A stretch of DNA of 43,001 nt, from positions 1,008,507-1,051,507 of the forward strand of contig NZ_CXSU01000012.1 in NCBI RefSeq assembly GCF_001403795.1, read 5' to 3'. The position numbers and the translations under genes were made by a program. Below the pieces are notes generated by a model. The model was not told the DNA's origin. It ran no database searches and worked only from the letters and a program-made list of their open reading frames with translations. Source of the stretch: Jannaschia donghaensis. GTDB lineage: Bacteria; Pseudomonadota; Alphaproteobacteria; Rhodobacterales; Rhodobacteraceae. This document shows positions 15,749 to 25,242 of this stretch, in pieces (within the stretch, counting starts at the first letter, position 1; each line of letters starts with the position of its first letter).

Positions 15749-16462
15749 ATGCGACCATGGATTCTAGCGCTGCTGATTGCATCGCCGTTTGCCGCCACGG
15801 CCCAGACCGGGCCCAGCTTCGACTGCGCCCGCGCACAAACCCCGACCGAGATTTCGGTGTGCAGACACGACGACCTTGCCCAGCTCGATCAGCGGATGGC
15901 CGACCTGTACGTGGACGAATTCACCTTTCTCGAACCGCGCCAACCGGGCGAGGCGCGGGCCCTGCGCGCGGAACAACTGCTCTGGCAACGCTGGCGCAAC
16001 ACCTGCGCCGACGAACGCAATTGTCTTGCCCGCCGCTACAAGGAACGGATCGTCGACTTGGATCCCTTTGCCCTGTTCGACGATGACCGCATCACGGCCG
16101 CCGACGGCCCCTCCGCCCTCCGTCTTCGCGATGGTCGGCTGGAGCGGGTGAACGCGGACGGCACGGTGGACATATTCTCGCCCGAGGGCCGTCTGATCGG
16201 CATCCGCTTTCCCAGTGGCGAGACGCAGACGATCACGGTCAGCGCGATCGAAGTGTCACCGGACGGCCCGATCGCCCCGCCCCCGCTACCGCCCGCCGTC
16301 GATGACCCATGGCTGATGGATCTGGAACTTGACTTGCTGGGCGTCGTCCACGGCATCCTGCCGCCCGAGGATCATCCCGGCTACAGCGCGCTGCACGATG
16401 GCTTGCCGACGCCGACCAGAGTGGAGCGCCACATCTCCTCCATCGGGATCCTCAGCAGATGA
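15749..16462 (+). CDS. Secreted protein with LprI/DUF1311-like N-terminal region
   Basis: 237 residues. Signal peptide at 1-18 (ILALLIASPFAATAQ), then a cysteine-containing helical region FDCARAQTPTEISVCRHDDLAQLDQRMADLY, followed by LWQRWRNTCADERNCLARRY, the layout of LprI/DUF1311 proteins (periplasmic, one member named a lysozyme inhibitor). The second half is beta-rich and proline-rich and has no clear family. The frame is open upstream to 15710, but the ATG at 15749 follows CGGGGGA and begins the signal peptide. The stop overlaps the next start (ATGA). Confidence 0.75.
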   Translation: MRPWILALLIASPFAATAQTGPSFDCARAQTPTEISVCRHDDLAQLDQRMADLYVDEFTFLEPRQPGEARALRAEQLLWQRWRNTCADERNCLARRYKERIVDLDPFALFDDDRITAADGPSALRLRDGRLERVNADGTVDIFSPEGRLIGIRFPSGETQTITVSAIEVSPDGPIAPPPLPPAVDDPWLMDLELDLLGVVHGILPPEDHPGYSALHDGLPTPTRVERHISSIGILSR

Positions 16463-16935
16463 TCCGCGCGCTCCTCCTCATCCTCGCCTTGCTTTGTCCC
16501 GTCGCCGCCGCGGCGCAGAGCGAGGCGCTGGACCTTCTGACCAACTCTCTGCCGCCGGTGGACCCGCCGACCACCGACGCCGGCATCGCGCCGACGCAGG
16601 ACATCATCGACGCCTACAACGCCGCGCAGGTGGCCTATTATTCGTACCGGACGGACCAACTGGTTCACCGGCTCGACGTCTTCAAATGGCAGTATCTGTC
16701 ATCGCAGGCGATCTTTGCGGTCGTCATCGCGGTCGTGGCCGTCGGGCTGTACTTTTCGTGGATGCAATTCCACGCCTCAAACCTCGGACGCGATCTGGGC
16801 CGTTCGGATATCGAGGCGTCGGAAAAGGGCGTGAAAATCTCCTCCCCGGTTCTTGGCGTCATCATCTTGGCGCTGTCGCTGGGGTTCTTCTACCTCTACC
16901 TCGTCCACGTCTATCCCATAAGCGAGATCTTCTGA
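16459..16935 (+). CDS. Membrane protein of unknown function
   Basis: 158 residues: a signal-like first helix (RALLLILALLCPVAAAAQ), a periplasmic stretch, then membrane helices at about 80-100 (SQAIFAVVIAVVAVGLYFSW) and 132-152 (PVLGVIILALSLGFFYLYLV). Not recognised. It is coupled to the previous secreted protein by ATGA, so the pair may form one envelope complex. The last 25 bases overlap the end of the DUF2235 gene on the opposite strand (16911-16935). Confidence 0.72.
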   Translation: MIRALLLILALLCPVAAAAQSEALDLLTNSLPPVDPPTTDAGIAPTQDIIDAYNAAQVAYYSYRTDQLVHRLDVFKWQYLSSQAIFAVVIAVVAVGLYFSWMQFHASNLGRDLGRSDIEASEKGVKISSPVLGVIILALSLGFFYLYLVHVYPISEIF

Positions 16936-17993
16936 TCGGCGGGCCGGCGGTCCCAGGTTCGCAGGCGCGCGGCCGCGCGGTGTCCCGACGCGCTGGAATG
17001 GATCCATTCACTCGGATCCTCCCCGACGGTGCGACGGCTGCGCGCCAGGAACACCGGCCCGAACCCGCGCCAGTTGCCCACTGACGGGGCGTCGTGATCC
17101 GTCGGAAAGTGGTCCCGCCAGTCGTCCGGCAAATCCAGCCCGACATCCTGCAACCGCGACAACATCCAGACCAGCGGCACGTTCGCCAGGGGTCGTCCGC
17201 TGTGGCGACCGTTCAACTGACCCCCCAGATCGCCGTGGGTGCCGCGAAACCAGACCTGCTCGACCGTTTCAGTCCGCGCGCCCCGCGTTCGCCAACGATC
17301 CAGCGCATAGGCCTTGCGCGTCTCGTCCAATGCCATGGCGTGAAAGCCGTACTGCACCGATTGACCCAGCCGGTGCGACCGAAAGGCGTGGACCTTGGGA
17401 AACACCCGCCACAGCACGGGCCAGCGAATACCGACGGCCTGCACCGTATCCAGCACGCCGACGGCGGTGATCTTCGTGCCCGAATGGCAATGCTGCGCCG
17501 CGAACCGTCGCGCTTGGGGGTGCAACGGGGCGTCGCGGTAATGGCCATAGGCGCGCAGCACCATCTCCTCTCCGGCGAATTCCGGGCGCAGCAGGCCGAT
17601 GCGGTCGATCATACCGGCCAGCGCGCGAACCCCGTAAGCCCCGCGCGAATACCCCAGCAGGAAAATGCGGTCGCCGGGGCGATAGCGTTCGGCAAGGAAC
17701 AGATAGGCGCGTCGGATCTGATGATTGATGCCAACGCCCGCCATGATTTCGGGCGCGTGTCGCCACCCCCGCCATTCCAGCCCAGGCTCGTAATACAGGC
17801 AATGCCGGTTCTCGCCGGCCAGCATCCGGTACGTCAGGCCGATCGACGTCTCATATCCCGGCTGCATCGTCGACATGGTGCCGTCCAGAAGAACGACATG
17901 CGTGGTGCCTTCGGGGGGCGGATCGGTCGCGCGGGTGATGCCGCCACCGTCCCGCCCCAGAAGACGGTAGAGAAGATCGCGCGCCCAGATCAC
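16911..17993 (-). CDS. DUF2235 alpha/beta-hydrolase (Tle1-like catalytic domain)
   Basis: 360 residues from a GTG start whose bases overlap the preceding coxL-type stop (GTGA). THVVLLDGTMSTM at about 31-43 is the first strand and Asp-containing loop of DUF2235 proteins. The nucleophile elbow is GYSRG with S116, followed by AYGVRALAGMI. Later blocks include IGVLDTVQAVG-like and HAMALDETRKAY and VWFRGTHGDLGG (the D-x-H-x-D region with a probable catalytic His/Asp). DUF2235 domains include type VI secretion phospholipase effectors (Tle1), but no secretion genes or immunity gene are near and no signal peptide is seen, so a housekeeping esterase role is equally possible. The frame is open upstream inside the neighbour. 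Confidence 0.82.
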   Translation of the reverse strand: MIWARDLLYRLLGRDGGGITRATDPPPEGTTHVVLLDGTMSTMQPGYETSIGLTYRMLAGENRHCLYYEPGLEWRGWRHAPEIMAGVGINHQIRRAYLFLAERYRPGDRIFLLGYSRGAYGVRALAGMIDRIGLLRPEFAGEEMVLRAYGHYRDAPLHPQARRFAAQHCHSGTKITAVGVLDTVQAVGIRWPVLWRVFPKVHAFRSHRLGQSVQYGFHAMALDETRKAYALDRWRTRGARTETVEQVWFRGTHGDLGGQLNGRHSGRPLANVPLVWMLSRLQDVGLDLPDDWRDHFPTDHDAPSVGNWRGFGPVFLARSRRTVGEDPSEWIHSSASGHRAAARLRTWDRRPADQKISLMG

Positions 17994-20308
17994 TCGGCGG
18001 CGATCGCCCCGGCATCCTGCTGCAACATTGCCCAGACGCGCGACGGCGTGAACGGCATGTCCACCCGCCGCAGCCCCCGGTCCCACAGCGCATCGAGCGC
18101 GGCGTTTCCGACGGCGGCCATGGCCCCCACCGTCCCCGCCTCGCCGCAGCCCTTCATGCCCAGCACGTTGGCGGTGGACGGCACCGGTTCGGAATAGAAG
18201 GCAATCATCGGGACCTGCACCGCGCGCGGCATGCCGTAGTCCATGAACGACGCCGTCAAAAGCTGTCCGGTTTCGTCGTACACCACATGCTCCGACACCG
18301 CCTGACCGATGCCCTGCACCACGCCGCCATGGACCTGACCTTCGGCCAGCATGGGGTTCATCAGATTGCCGAAATCGTCGACCACGGTGTATTTGACGAC
18401 GGCGAGATGCCCGGTGTCGGGGTCGATCTCCACCTCGCACAGATGGGCCCCATTCGGATAGCTGCGGCCCGGCAGGGTCGTCGTCTCGCGGGTTTTCAAA
18501 AGCTCCGTCTTGCCGGCCGCACGCGCCTCGGCCGCCGCCTCCAGAACGGTGACGACCCGGTTCGATCCGTCCGCGCGAAACGCGGTGCCGTCGAACTCCG
18601 CCGTGTCCACCTCCAGCAGATCGGCCACGAAGGGGGCGAACTTCTCGATCACTTTGGCGCTTGCCGCCTTGTTGGCCGTGCCCTGCGTCGTGACCGACCG
18701 CGACCCGCCGGTGCCGCCACCCGTGGCGATGCGGTCGCTGTCGCCCTGCACCACGTCGATCATGTCGGGCGGGATGCCCAGGTCTTCGGACAGGAACTGC
18801 TTATACACCGTCTCGTGCCCCTGCCCGTTCGACTGTGTGCCGACATAGAGCGTGACCCGCCCGTCGTCGGTGAACTCGATCTCGGCACTCTCGGACGGAT
18901 TCCCTAGAATGCTCTCGATATAGTAGCACAGGCCCAGCCCGCGCAGCTTGCCCTGCGCCGCGCTGTCGGCCCGGCGCGCCTCGAAGCCGGCAACATCCGC
19001 CTCGGCCATCGCGCGGTTCAGGACGCGGGGAAAATCGCCCACGTCATAGGTCTCGCCCATGGCACTTTCATAGGGAAATTGATCGGGCTGAATGAAGCAT
19101 TTGCGGCGCAACTCGAACCGGTCGACCCCCAACTCGCGCGCGGCGAAATCCATCGCGCGTTCCAACACATAGATCGCCTCGGGCCGCCCGGCCCCGCGAT
19201 AGGCGTCCACCTGCGTCGTGTTGGTAAAAATGCCCTTGGACGTCATAAAACAGGCCTGAACGTCATAACAGCCCGGCATCACCTTGGAAAACAGCTCCGA
19301 CTGGATGTGCTGCGCATAGCCCGAGTTATACGCCCCCATGTTCGCCACGTTGTCCATGCGATAGGCGATCAGCCGGTTGTCCGCGTCGAACCCCAGTTTC
19401 GCATGGCACACCAGATCGCGCCCCGCGTTGTCCGACAGCATCGATTCCGACCGGTCGGCCATCCAGCGCACGGGCGTGTCCAGCGTCCGCGCGGCATAGG
19501 CCGTCAGGATCATCTCGGGATAGGACATCGCCTTCATGCCGAACCCGCCGCCCACGTCCGGGTTCGTCACCCGCACGTCGGACTTCTTCATCTTCAGCGC
19601 GGTGGCCAGTGTGCCCTTCGGCCCCCAGACCCCTTGTCCATTGACGCAGACGTGCAGTCGGCCCTCCTCCATCTGGGCCCAGACGCCCCGCGGCTCCAGC
19701 GAAGCGCAGATGATGCGGTTATCGTCGACCGTTAGCTCCACCACCCGGTGCGCCGATGCCAGCGCCGCTTCCGTCGCCTCCTCGTCGCCCTTGCCGTAGT
19801 CATAGACGATGTTGTCCGGGGCCTCCTCGTGCACGACGGCGCCCCCGCCCGCGACGTCCAGCTTCACGTCCAGCTCTTCATAGTCGACCTCGATCATCTC
19901 GGCGGCATCGCGCGCGCGCTCGATCGTGTCGGCCACGACGAAAGCGATCGCCTCGCCCACGAAGCGCACGCGCCCCACGGCCAGAAGCGGGCGCTTGGGG
20001 TCCGCCGCGCGGCTGCCGTCGCGGTTTTCGGCAACGGTCGTGGACAGGTGGTTCACGATGTCCGCCGCCTCCACGTCGGCCCCTGTCAGCACCAGTGCCA
20101 CGCCATCGGCCTCGTGGGCCTGCGACGCATCAACGGTAATCTGCGCATGCGCGACGGAGGAGCGAAGGACCACGGCGTGCAGTGCGCCCAGCGGGGCAGT
20201 GTCGTCCACATAGGCCCCCCCGCCGGTCAACAGGCGGGGATCTTCGGCGCGACGCACCGACCGGCTCAGGCCGAAGGCTTCGTTCGCGGGCGCGGTCATG
20301 TCGGTCAT
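17990..20308 (-). CDS. Molybdopterin-binding large subunit, xanthine dehydrogenase/CO dehydrogenase (form II) family
   Basis: 772 residues. The N-terminal hammerhead domain (about 20-130, with RLLTGGGAYVDD) is followed by the Moco-binding domains: QGVWGPKGTLA, NPDVGGGFGMKAMSYPE, the loop VDAYRGAGRPEA, TQSNGQGHETVYKQF, GGGTGGSRSVTTQG and the conserved GMKGCGEAGTVGA near the end. AYRGAGR is the form II-type active-site loop; true CO-oxidising form I enzymes carry AYRCSFR, so CO oxidation is unlikely. The catalytic Glu is within GCGEAGT. The small 2Fe-2S and medium FAD subunits are absent on either side, so it must use partners encoded elsewhere. GGAG precedes the ATG. Divergent from valS across 207 bp. 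The substrate is unknown. Confidence 0.9.
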   Translation of the reverse strand: MTDMTAPANEAFGLSRSVRRAEDPRLLTGGGAYVDDTAPLGALHAVVLRSSVAHAQITVDASQAHEADGVALVLTGADVEAADIVNHLSTTVAENRDGSRAADPKRPLLAVGRVRFVGEAIAFVVADTIERARDAAEMIEVDYEELDVKLDVAGGGAVVHEEAPDNIVYDYGKGDEEATEAALASAHRVVELTVDDNRIICASLEPRGVWAQMEEGRLHVCVNGQGVWGPKGTLATALKMKKSDVRVTNPDVGGGFGMKAMSYPEMILTAYAARTLDTPVRWMADRSESMLSDNAGRDLVCHAKLGFDADNRLIAYRMDNVANMGAYNSGYAQHIQSELFSKVMPGCYDVQACFMTSKGIFTNTTQVDAYRGAGRPEAIYVLERAMDFAARELGVDRFELRRKCFIQPDQFPYESAMGETYDVGDFPRVLNRAMAEADVAGFEARRADSAAQGKLRGLGLCYYIESILGNPSESAEIEFTDDGRVTLYVGTQSNGQGHETVYKQFLSEDLGIPPDMIDVVQGDSDRIATGGGTGGSRSVTTQGTANKAASAKVIEKFAPFVADLLEVDTAEFDGTAFRADGSNRVVTVLEAAAEARAAGKTELLKTRETTTLPGRSYPNGAHLCEVEIDPDTGHLAVVKYTVVDDFGNLMNPMLAEGQVHGGVVQGIGQAVSEHVVYDETGQLLTASFMDYGMPRAVQVPMIAFYSEPVPSTANVLGMKGCGEAGTVGAMAAVGNAALDALWDRGLRRVDMPFTPSRVWAMLQQDAGAIAAE

Positions 20309-20515
20309 TCGGGGGCTCCGGTCGGCAAGCTGGGGTTATCTGGACCTTAGCGGGGACGGGTCCACTGTCCAGCGCAAGTCAGGCGTCGGGCGGTCAACGG
20401 ACGCGACGTGCGACGATCTGCCGGCCCCGTCGCAGTGCCCCCCGCCCGTCGCAGAAGGCTTTCCCTTCGCGGCCACCCGCGTTAACCGACGTCCCAAGCG
20501 AGCGGAGTTTGAGCG

Positions 20516-23500
20516 ATGGCGATGGAAAAGACCTTCAACGCGGCCGAGGCCGAATCCCGGATCAGCAAGGCCTGGATCGAGGGCGGATACTTCCGCGCCG
20601 GTGCCAATGCGCGGCCGGGGGCCGACACCTTCAGCGTGATGATCCCGCCGCCCAACGTCACCGGTGACCTGCACGTCGGCCATGCCTTCAACCACACGCT
20701 ACAGGACATTCTGGTCCGCTGGCACCGGATGCGCGGGTTCGACACGCTGTGGCAGCCGGGCCTCGACCACGCGGGCATCGCCACGCAGATGATGGTCGAG
20801 CGCGAGTTGGCGAAAGAAGGCAAGTCGCGTCGCGATTTCAGCCGCGCCGAATTCGTCTCCAAGGTTTGGGAGTGGAAGGCCAGGTCCGGCGGCACCATCG
20901 TCGATCAGGACAAGCGTCTGGGCTCCTCGATGGATTGGGACCGGATGGCCTTCACGATGTCCGGGGCCGAGGGCGCGCCCGCGGGCGAAGAGGGCAATTT
21001 CCATGACGCCGTCATCAAGGTCTTCGTCGACATGTACGACAAGGGCCTGATCTACCGCGGCAAGCGGCTGGTGAACTGGGATCCGCATTTCGAGACGGCG
21101 ATCTCCGATTTGGAGGTCGAAAACGTCGAAACACCGGGCCACATGTGGCACTTCAAATATCCGCTCGCGGGCGGGGAAACCTACGACTACGTCGAACGCG
21201 ACGCGGACGGCGAAATCCTGTTTACCGAAACGCGCGACTACATCTCCATCGCCACGACCCGCCCCGAAACCATGCTGGGTGACGGGGCCGTCGCCGTGCA
21301 CCCGTCGGACGACCGCTATGCTTCCATCGTTGGGAAACTCTGCGAAATTCCCGTCGGGCCCAAGGCACACCGCCGCCTGATCCCGATCATCACCGACGAA
21401 TACCCCGACAAGGATTTCGGGTCGGGCGCGGTCAAGATCACCGGCGCGCATGATTTTAACGACTACGCCGTCGCCAAGCGCGGGAATATACCGTGCTACC
21501 GCCTGATGGATACGCGTGCGGCAATGCGTGCCGACGGTGCCCCCTACGCCGAGGAAGCCGCCAAGGCGCAGGCCATCCTCGACGGTGCCAAGATGTCGGA
21601 CGCGGAGGTCGACGCGATCAATCTGGTGCCCGACGCCTATCGCGGTATGGACCGGTTCGACGCGCGCAAGGCAGTCGTCGATGACATCACGGCCGAGGGC
21701 CTTGCCGTCATGGTACCCGCCACCGATCCGCGTCTGGGTGCCGTGAAGACCCCGGTCGCGCCCGAAGAAGGCGGCGAAGCGCGGACTGACGCCGATGAAC
21801 TCGTCCCCCTGGTCGAGGCCAAACCGATCCAACAACCCTACGGCGATCGCTCCAAGGTGGTGATCGAGCCGATGCTGACTGACCAGTGGTTTGTCGACAC
21901 CGCCAAGATCGTCCAACCCGCCATCGACGCGGTGCGCGACGGCACCATCGAGATCGTCCCCGAGAGCGACCGGAAGGTGTATTTTCACTGGCTGGAGAAC
22001 ATCGAGCCGTGGTGTATTTCCAGACAGCTCTGGTGGGGGCATCAGGTTCCGGTTTGGTATGGGCCAGGCGTCACTTATATTGAGCACTCCGATGGAACGC
22101 TCGATTTCGAGATTGACCCGGAAGTGGTGGAACGCTTCTGCGCGCCCACCGAAGCCGAAGCCCTCAACTTTGCAGGACAACACTACGGCGTTGTCGCCAT
22201 GGTCGAGGAGGATGCGGACCGACGCGCCGCGATCATCGCCGATCCGAAGGGACACATGTTGGTGCCGCTTTACCGCGACCCCGACGTCCTCGACACCTGG
22301 TTCTCCTCCGGCCTCTGGCCGCTGGGCACGCTCGGCTGGCCCGAGGAAACCGAAGAACTCGCCAAATACTTCCCCACCTCGACGCTGATTACCGGCACGG
22401 ACATCCTGTTCTTCTGGGTCGCGCGCATGATCATGATGCAACTCGCCGTCCTGCCCGACGAGCAGCCCGTGGAGCAGCGTATCCCGTTCAAATCCGTCTA
22501 CCTCCACGGCCTCGTCCGTGACGCCAAGGGCAAGAAGATGTCGAAGTCTGTCGGCAACGTCGTCGACCCGCTCGACCTGATCGACGAATATGGCGCCGAC
22601 GCCCTGCGCTTCACCAACGCGGCGATGGCGTCCCTTGGCGGTGCGCTCAAACTCGACACCCAGCGTATCGCCGGCTACCGCAACTTCGGCACCAAACTCT
22701 GGAACGCCGTCCGCTTCGCGGAAATGTACGACGTGCGCTTCGCCGGCGACACCGCGACGCCGGCACCGACGCAAACGGTCAATCGCTGGATCGTGGGGGA
22801 AACCGCGCGAACGCGGGCCGATGTCGACGCCGCTCTTGGTGCCTACCGGTTCGACGACGCGGCAAGCGCGCTTTACAAATTCGTGTGGAACGTCGTTTGC
22901 GATTGGTACGTGGAATTTTCCAAACCCGTCCTGCAGGGCGCGGCGACGGATGCGAAGTCGGAAACACAGGCCGTCATGGGTTGGGTGTTGGAGCAGTGCA
23001 TGACCATGATGCACCCGTTCATGCCCTTCATCACCGAAGAATTGTGGTCCGCCACGGGTCATTCGGACATGCTGGTCCACGGCACTTGGCCCGAGAACGT
23101 CACCTCGCAAGCCATTGACGGGGATGCGGAACGCGAAATCCGCTGGACCATCGCTTTTATCGAGGCTGTCCGGTCGGCCCGCGCCCAGATGAACGTGCCC
23201 GCAGGCGCGACCATCCCGGTCGTCGCGGTCGATTGGGATGCGCGGGCCAAGGCCTCCTATGACACCAACGCCCTGATGATCGGTGCCCTGGCGCGGATCG
23301 ACGGCCTGACCGAAGGCGACGCGCCCAAGGGGTCCATCGCTGTTACGGTGCAGGGCGGGCGCTTTGCCTTGCCCTTGGACGGGATTATCGACGTCGACGC
23401 GGAACGCACGCGCCTCGACAAGCAGATCGCCAAACTCGACAAGGAAATCAAGGGGATCGCGGGACGGGTCAACAACCCGAAATTCGCCGACAGCGCCCCA

Positions 23501-23599
23501 CCCGAAGTGGTGGAGGAAACCCGCGCGAACCTTGCCGCACGACAGGCGGAGCGTGACGCGGTGCGGACAGCATTGGACAGCCTGAACGAATTGCAATGA
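20516..23599 (+). CDS. valS: Valyl-tRNA synthetase
   Basis: 1027 residues, somewhat longer than the roughly 950 of Escherichia coli. The class I signatures are HVGH at 53-56 (within [14 protein letters not shown]) and KMSKS near 673-677. The editing domain lies about 200-450 with [17 protein letters not shown], and a C-terminal coiled coil ([18 protein letters not shown], about 965 onward) contacts tRNA-Val. An internal stretch around residues 545-600 ([16 protein letters not shown] region) looks like a lineage-specific insertion. GGAG lies about 10 bases before the ATG. The stop overlaps the start of the next gene (ATGA). Confidence 0.98.
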   Translation: MAMEKTFNAAEAESRISKAWIEGGYFRAGANARPGADTFSVMIPPPNVTGDLHVGHAFNHTLQDILVRWHRMRGFDTLWQPGLDHAGIATQMMVERELAKEGKSRRDFSRAEFVSKVWEWKARSGGTIVDQDKRLGSSMDWDRMAFTMSGAEGAPAGEEGNFHDAVIKVFVDMYDKGLIYRGKRLVNWDPHFETAISDLEVENVETPGHMWHFKYPLAGGETYDYVERDADGEILFTETRDYISIATTRPETMLGDGAVAVHPSDDRYASIVGKLCEIPVGPKAHRRLIPIITDEYPDKDFGSGAVKITGAHDFNDYAVAKRGNIPCYRLMDTRAAMRADGAPYAEEAAKAQAILDGAKMSDAEVDAINLVPDAYRGMDRFDARKAVVDDITAEGLAVMVPATDPRLGAVKTPVAPEEGGEARTDADELVPLVEAKPIQQPYGDRSKVVIEPMLTDQWFVDTAKIVQPAIDAVRDGTIEIVPESDRKVYFHWLENIEPWCISRQLWWGHQVPVWYGPGVTYIEHSDGTLDFEIDPEVVERFCAPTEAEALNFAGQHYGVVAMVEEDADRRAAIIADPKGHMLVPLYRDPDVLDTWFSSGLWPLGTLGWPEETEELAKYFPTSTLITGTDILFFWVARMIMMQLAVLPDEQPVEQRIPFKSVYLHGLVRDAKGKKMSKSVGNVVDPLDLIDEYGADALRFTNAAMASLGGALKLDTQRIAGYRNFGTKLWNAVRFAEMYDVRFAGDTATPAPTQTVNRWIVGETARTRADVDAALGAYRFDDAASALYKFVWNVVCDWYVEFSKPVLQGAATDAKSETQAVMGWVLEQCMTMMHPFMPFITEELWSATGHSDMLVHGTWPENVTSQAIDGDAEREIRWTIAFIEAVRSARAQMNVPAGATIPVVAVDWDARAKASYDTNALMIGALARIDGLTEGDAPKGSIAVTVQGGRFALPLDGIIDVDAERTRLDKQIAKLDKEIKGIAGRVNNPKFADSAPPEVVEETRANLAARQAERDAVRTALDSLNELQ

Positions 23600-24585
23600 C
23601 GTTCAACATCCTGATCATAGGACAGAAAGGCAGGCTGACCCACGAAGCCTGTCTGTTTGTCGCAACCCTGCGGCAAAACAGTCCGAACTGGTCAGGACGA
23701 CTGATCGTCGGAGAGCCGGAGCCGGGCGAACGCTGGCCCGACGACCCGCGCATCCCGCAAGGGGATCAGCGTGACCTGCTGACCGATCTGGGGGCAGAGA
23801 TCGTGCCCTTCGCCAACTGGCATTTCGGCAGCTACTATCCCAACGGCAATAAGATCGAGGGGCTGACGGCCCTGCCCGATGGCCCCTTCATGTTCTTCGA
23901 CACCGACACCGTGATCACAGACGAGTTGGCCGATCTGGATATCGATTTTGCCCGGCCCTCCGCGTCGATGAAGCGGGAGAATACATGGCCCGCCGTCGAA
24001 CTTTATGGCCCAGGTCTCAATGAGATATGGGGCGCGCTTCATGCGCGGCGCGGCGGCGATCTGGCCGATACGCTGGACCCGGCGTGGCCCGACGAATACT
24101 GGCAACGCTATCTTTATTTCAACGCGGGCTGGTTTTTCGGCGACGATCCGGCGGCGTTTCACCGTGCATTCCGCGACGCGGCTTTGATGATCCGCGATGA
24201 TCCACCCGAGGAAATCGTGACGCAGGTCCTTGACCCGTGGTTGGATCAGGCCGCGCTGCCGCTTGCCATACACGAATTGGGCGGCGGTCGCCCCGGCGCG
24301 AAGGGTGGGATTTCACCTGAACATCTGGATCGAAGTCACAGTTTCCATTATCGTTTCCTGCCGCTGATGTACGCAACGGCCCCCGACCATGTCATCGAGG
24401 CAGTGACGGCAGCAACCGCGCCGAACCGGATCAAGAAGGTTCTGAAGGACTACGAGCCGTTCAAACGCTTTCTCTACCAACCCAAGGGCGAGAAGGCGCG
24501 CGCGATGTTCGACCGTACCGCGCTGCCCCGCCGGGAGCAGGCGATCCGCAACCAACTCAAGCGCAACGGCCTTTGGCTGCGTTAA
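23596..24585 (+). CDS. Glycosyltransferase-like protein coupled to valS
   Basis: 329 residues. [17 protein letters not shown] at about 98-114 has the D-x-D (D102, D104) of GT-A nucleotide-sugar transferases, preceded by a beta-alpha-beta start ([22 protein letters not shown]). [19 protein letters not shown] is typical of the acceptor side in GT8-like enzymes. The C-terminal third is basic and may contact membrane or acceptor. No signal peptide. The gene overlaps the valS stop by ATGA, and I recall similar pairs in other Rhodobacteraceae. The substrate is unknown; a nucleotide-sugar-dependent role is inferred from the motif only. Confidence 0.72.
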   Translation: MTFNILIIGQKGRLTHEACLFVATLRQNSPNWSGRLIVGEPEPGERWPDDPRIPQGDQRDLLTDLGAEIVPFANWHFGSYYPNGNKIEGLTALPDGPFMFFDTDTVITDELADLDIDFARPSASMKRENTWPAVELYGPGLNEIWGALHARRGGDLADTLDPAWPDEYWQRYLYFNAGWFFGDDPAAFHRAFRDAALMIRDDPPEEIVTQVLDPWLDQAALPLAIHELGGGRPGAKGGISPEHLDRSHSFHYRFLPLMYATAPDHVIEAVTAATAPNRIKKVLKDYEPFKRFLYQPKGEKARAMFDRTALPRREQAIRNQLKRNGLWLR

Positions 24586-24594
24586 CGTCGACGT

Positions 24595-25242
24595 TTAAAT
24601 ATCTGATATCGAATTGGTTTTCAGCCAGATGCGCGCGCGGCACGCCGCCGCCTGATAGATGGGCCGATCCGTCGTGCCGGCCAGGCGTCCCCAGGCTTTG
24701 TACCCCGCCGGCAGATCCTCCGTGTCGAGGCTCGCACAATAGGCAGGCGTCAGGTCGAACCGCGGGTCGCCGGAGGCAAGGACGGCCAATCCTTCGTTGA
24801 GCCACGCGGGCATCCGGCCGCGCCACAGGTCCAGCAGCGACACGCGGGACGCCACGAGAGTGTGGCTCAATTCATGGGCGAGGATTGCCCGGCGCAGTTG
24901 CGGCGACTCAAGCCCCAAACGGGCGTGCACAATCAGAAGATGACGTCCGTAAGCCTGCGCATAGGGGCCGGGTCCTTTCAGTGCGCCATCGCAGTCATAA
25001 CTTCCGCACACCAGGATCCTGGGCCGATCCGGAACCTCGCCCCACCATTCTGCGACCTTCGCCTCGGCCCACTCCAACTCCTCGATCAGGCGGGCTGGCG
25101 GCCCGGCCGACGCCTCCATCCAGGTGCTGTCGGCCACGTAGTCGAGGCCGCTCAGCCCCGGAAACAGGACGTACCGGGGAAACGGCAGAAGTCCGAGCGA
25201 CAGCAGGACGATACCAAGAGCAAGGACGCGGATGGGGCGCAT
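24595..25242 (-). CDS. Membrane-anchored HEXXH metallopeptidase-like protein
   Basis: 215 residues. A hydrophobic N-terminal helix (about 5-20) suggests a signal anchor. The zinc motif HELSH is at H123-E124...H127, followed by WLNEGLAVLASGD with E150, the expected third zinc ligand of gluzincins of the peptidase MA type. A pair of cysteines (CGSYDC, 79-84) precedes it. The start at 25242 shares one base with the stop of the ArsR-type gene (TGATG), so the two are coupled. The frame is open far upstream, but that is the other gene read out of phase. The target is unknown. It is convergent with the glycosyltransferase-like gene, 9 bp apart. Confidence 0.78.
   Translation of the reverse strand: MRPIRVLALGIVLLSLGLLPFPRYVLFPGLSGLDYVADSTWMEASAGPPARLIEELEWAEAKVAEWWGEVPDRPRILVCGSYDCDGALKGPGPYAQAYGRHLLIVHARLGLESPQLRRAILAHELSHTLVASRVSLLDLWRGRMPAWLNEGLAVLASGDPRFDLTPAYCASLDTEDLPAGYKAWGRLAGTTDRPIYQAAACRARIWLKTNSISDI

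Noticed and set aside
16911-17993. Type VI secretion phospholipase effector
   Set aside because: Only the DUF2235 domain is present. There are no VgrG, PAAR, immunity or T6SS genes nearby, so effector status is not claimed.
17990-20308. Carbon monoxide dehydrogenase (coxL form I)
   Set aside because: The active-site loop is AYRGAGR instead of AYRCSFR, and the small and medium subunit genes are missing, so CO oxidation is not supported.
20699-23596. 965-codon open frame antisense to valS
   Set aside because: High-GC genes leave long open frames on the other strand. The translation shows no family motif, and valS is certain on the plus strand.
24584-24595. Short palindrome AACGTCGACGTT between convergent genes
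   Set aside because: Twelve bases with no loop or flanking conservation visible; it overlaps the stop region and may be chance.
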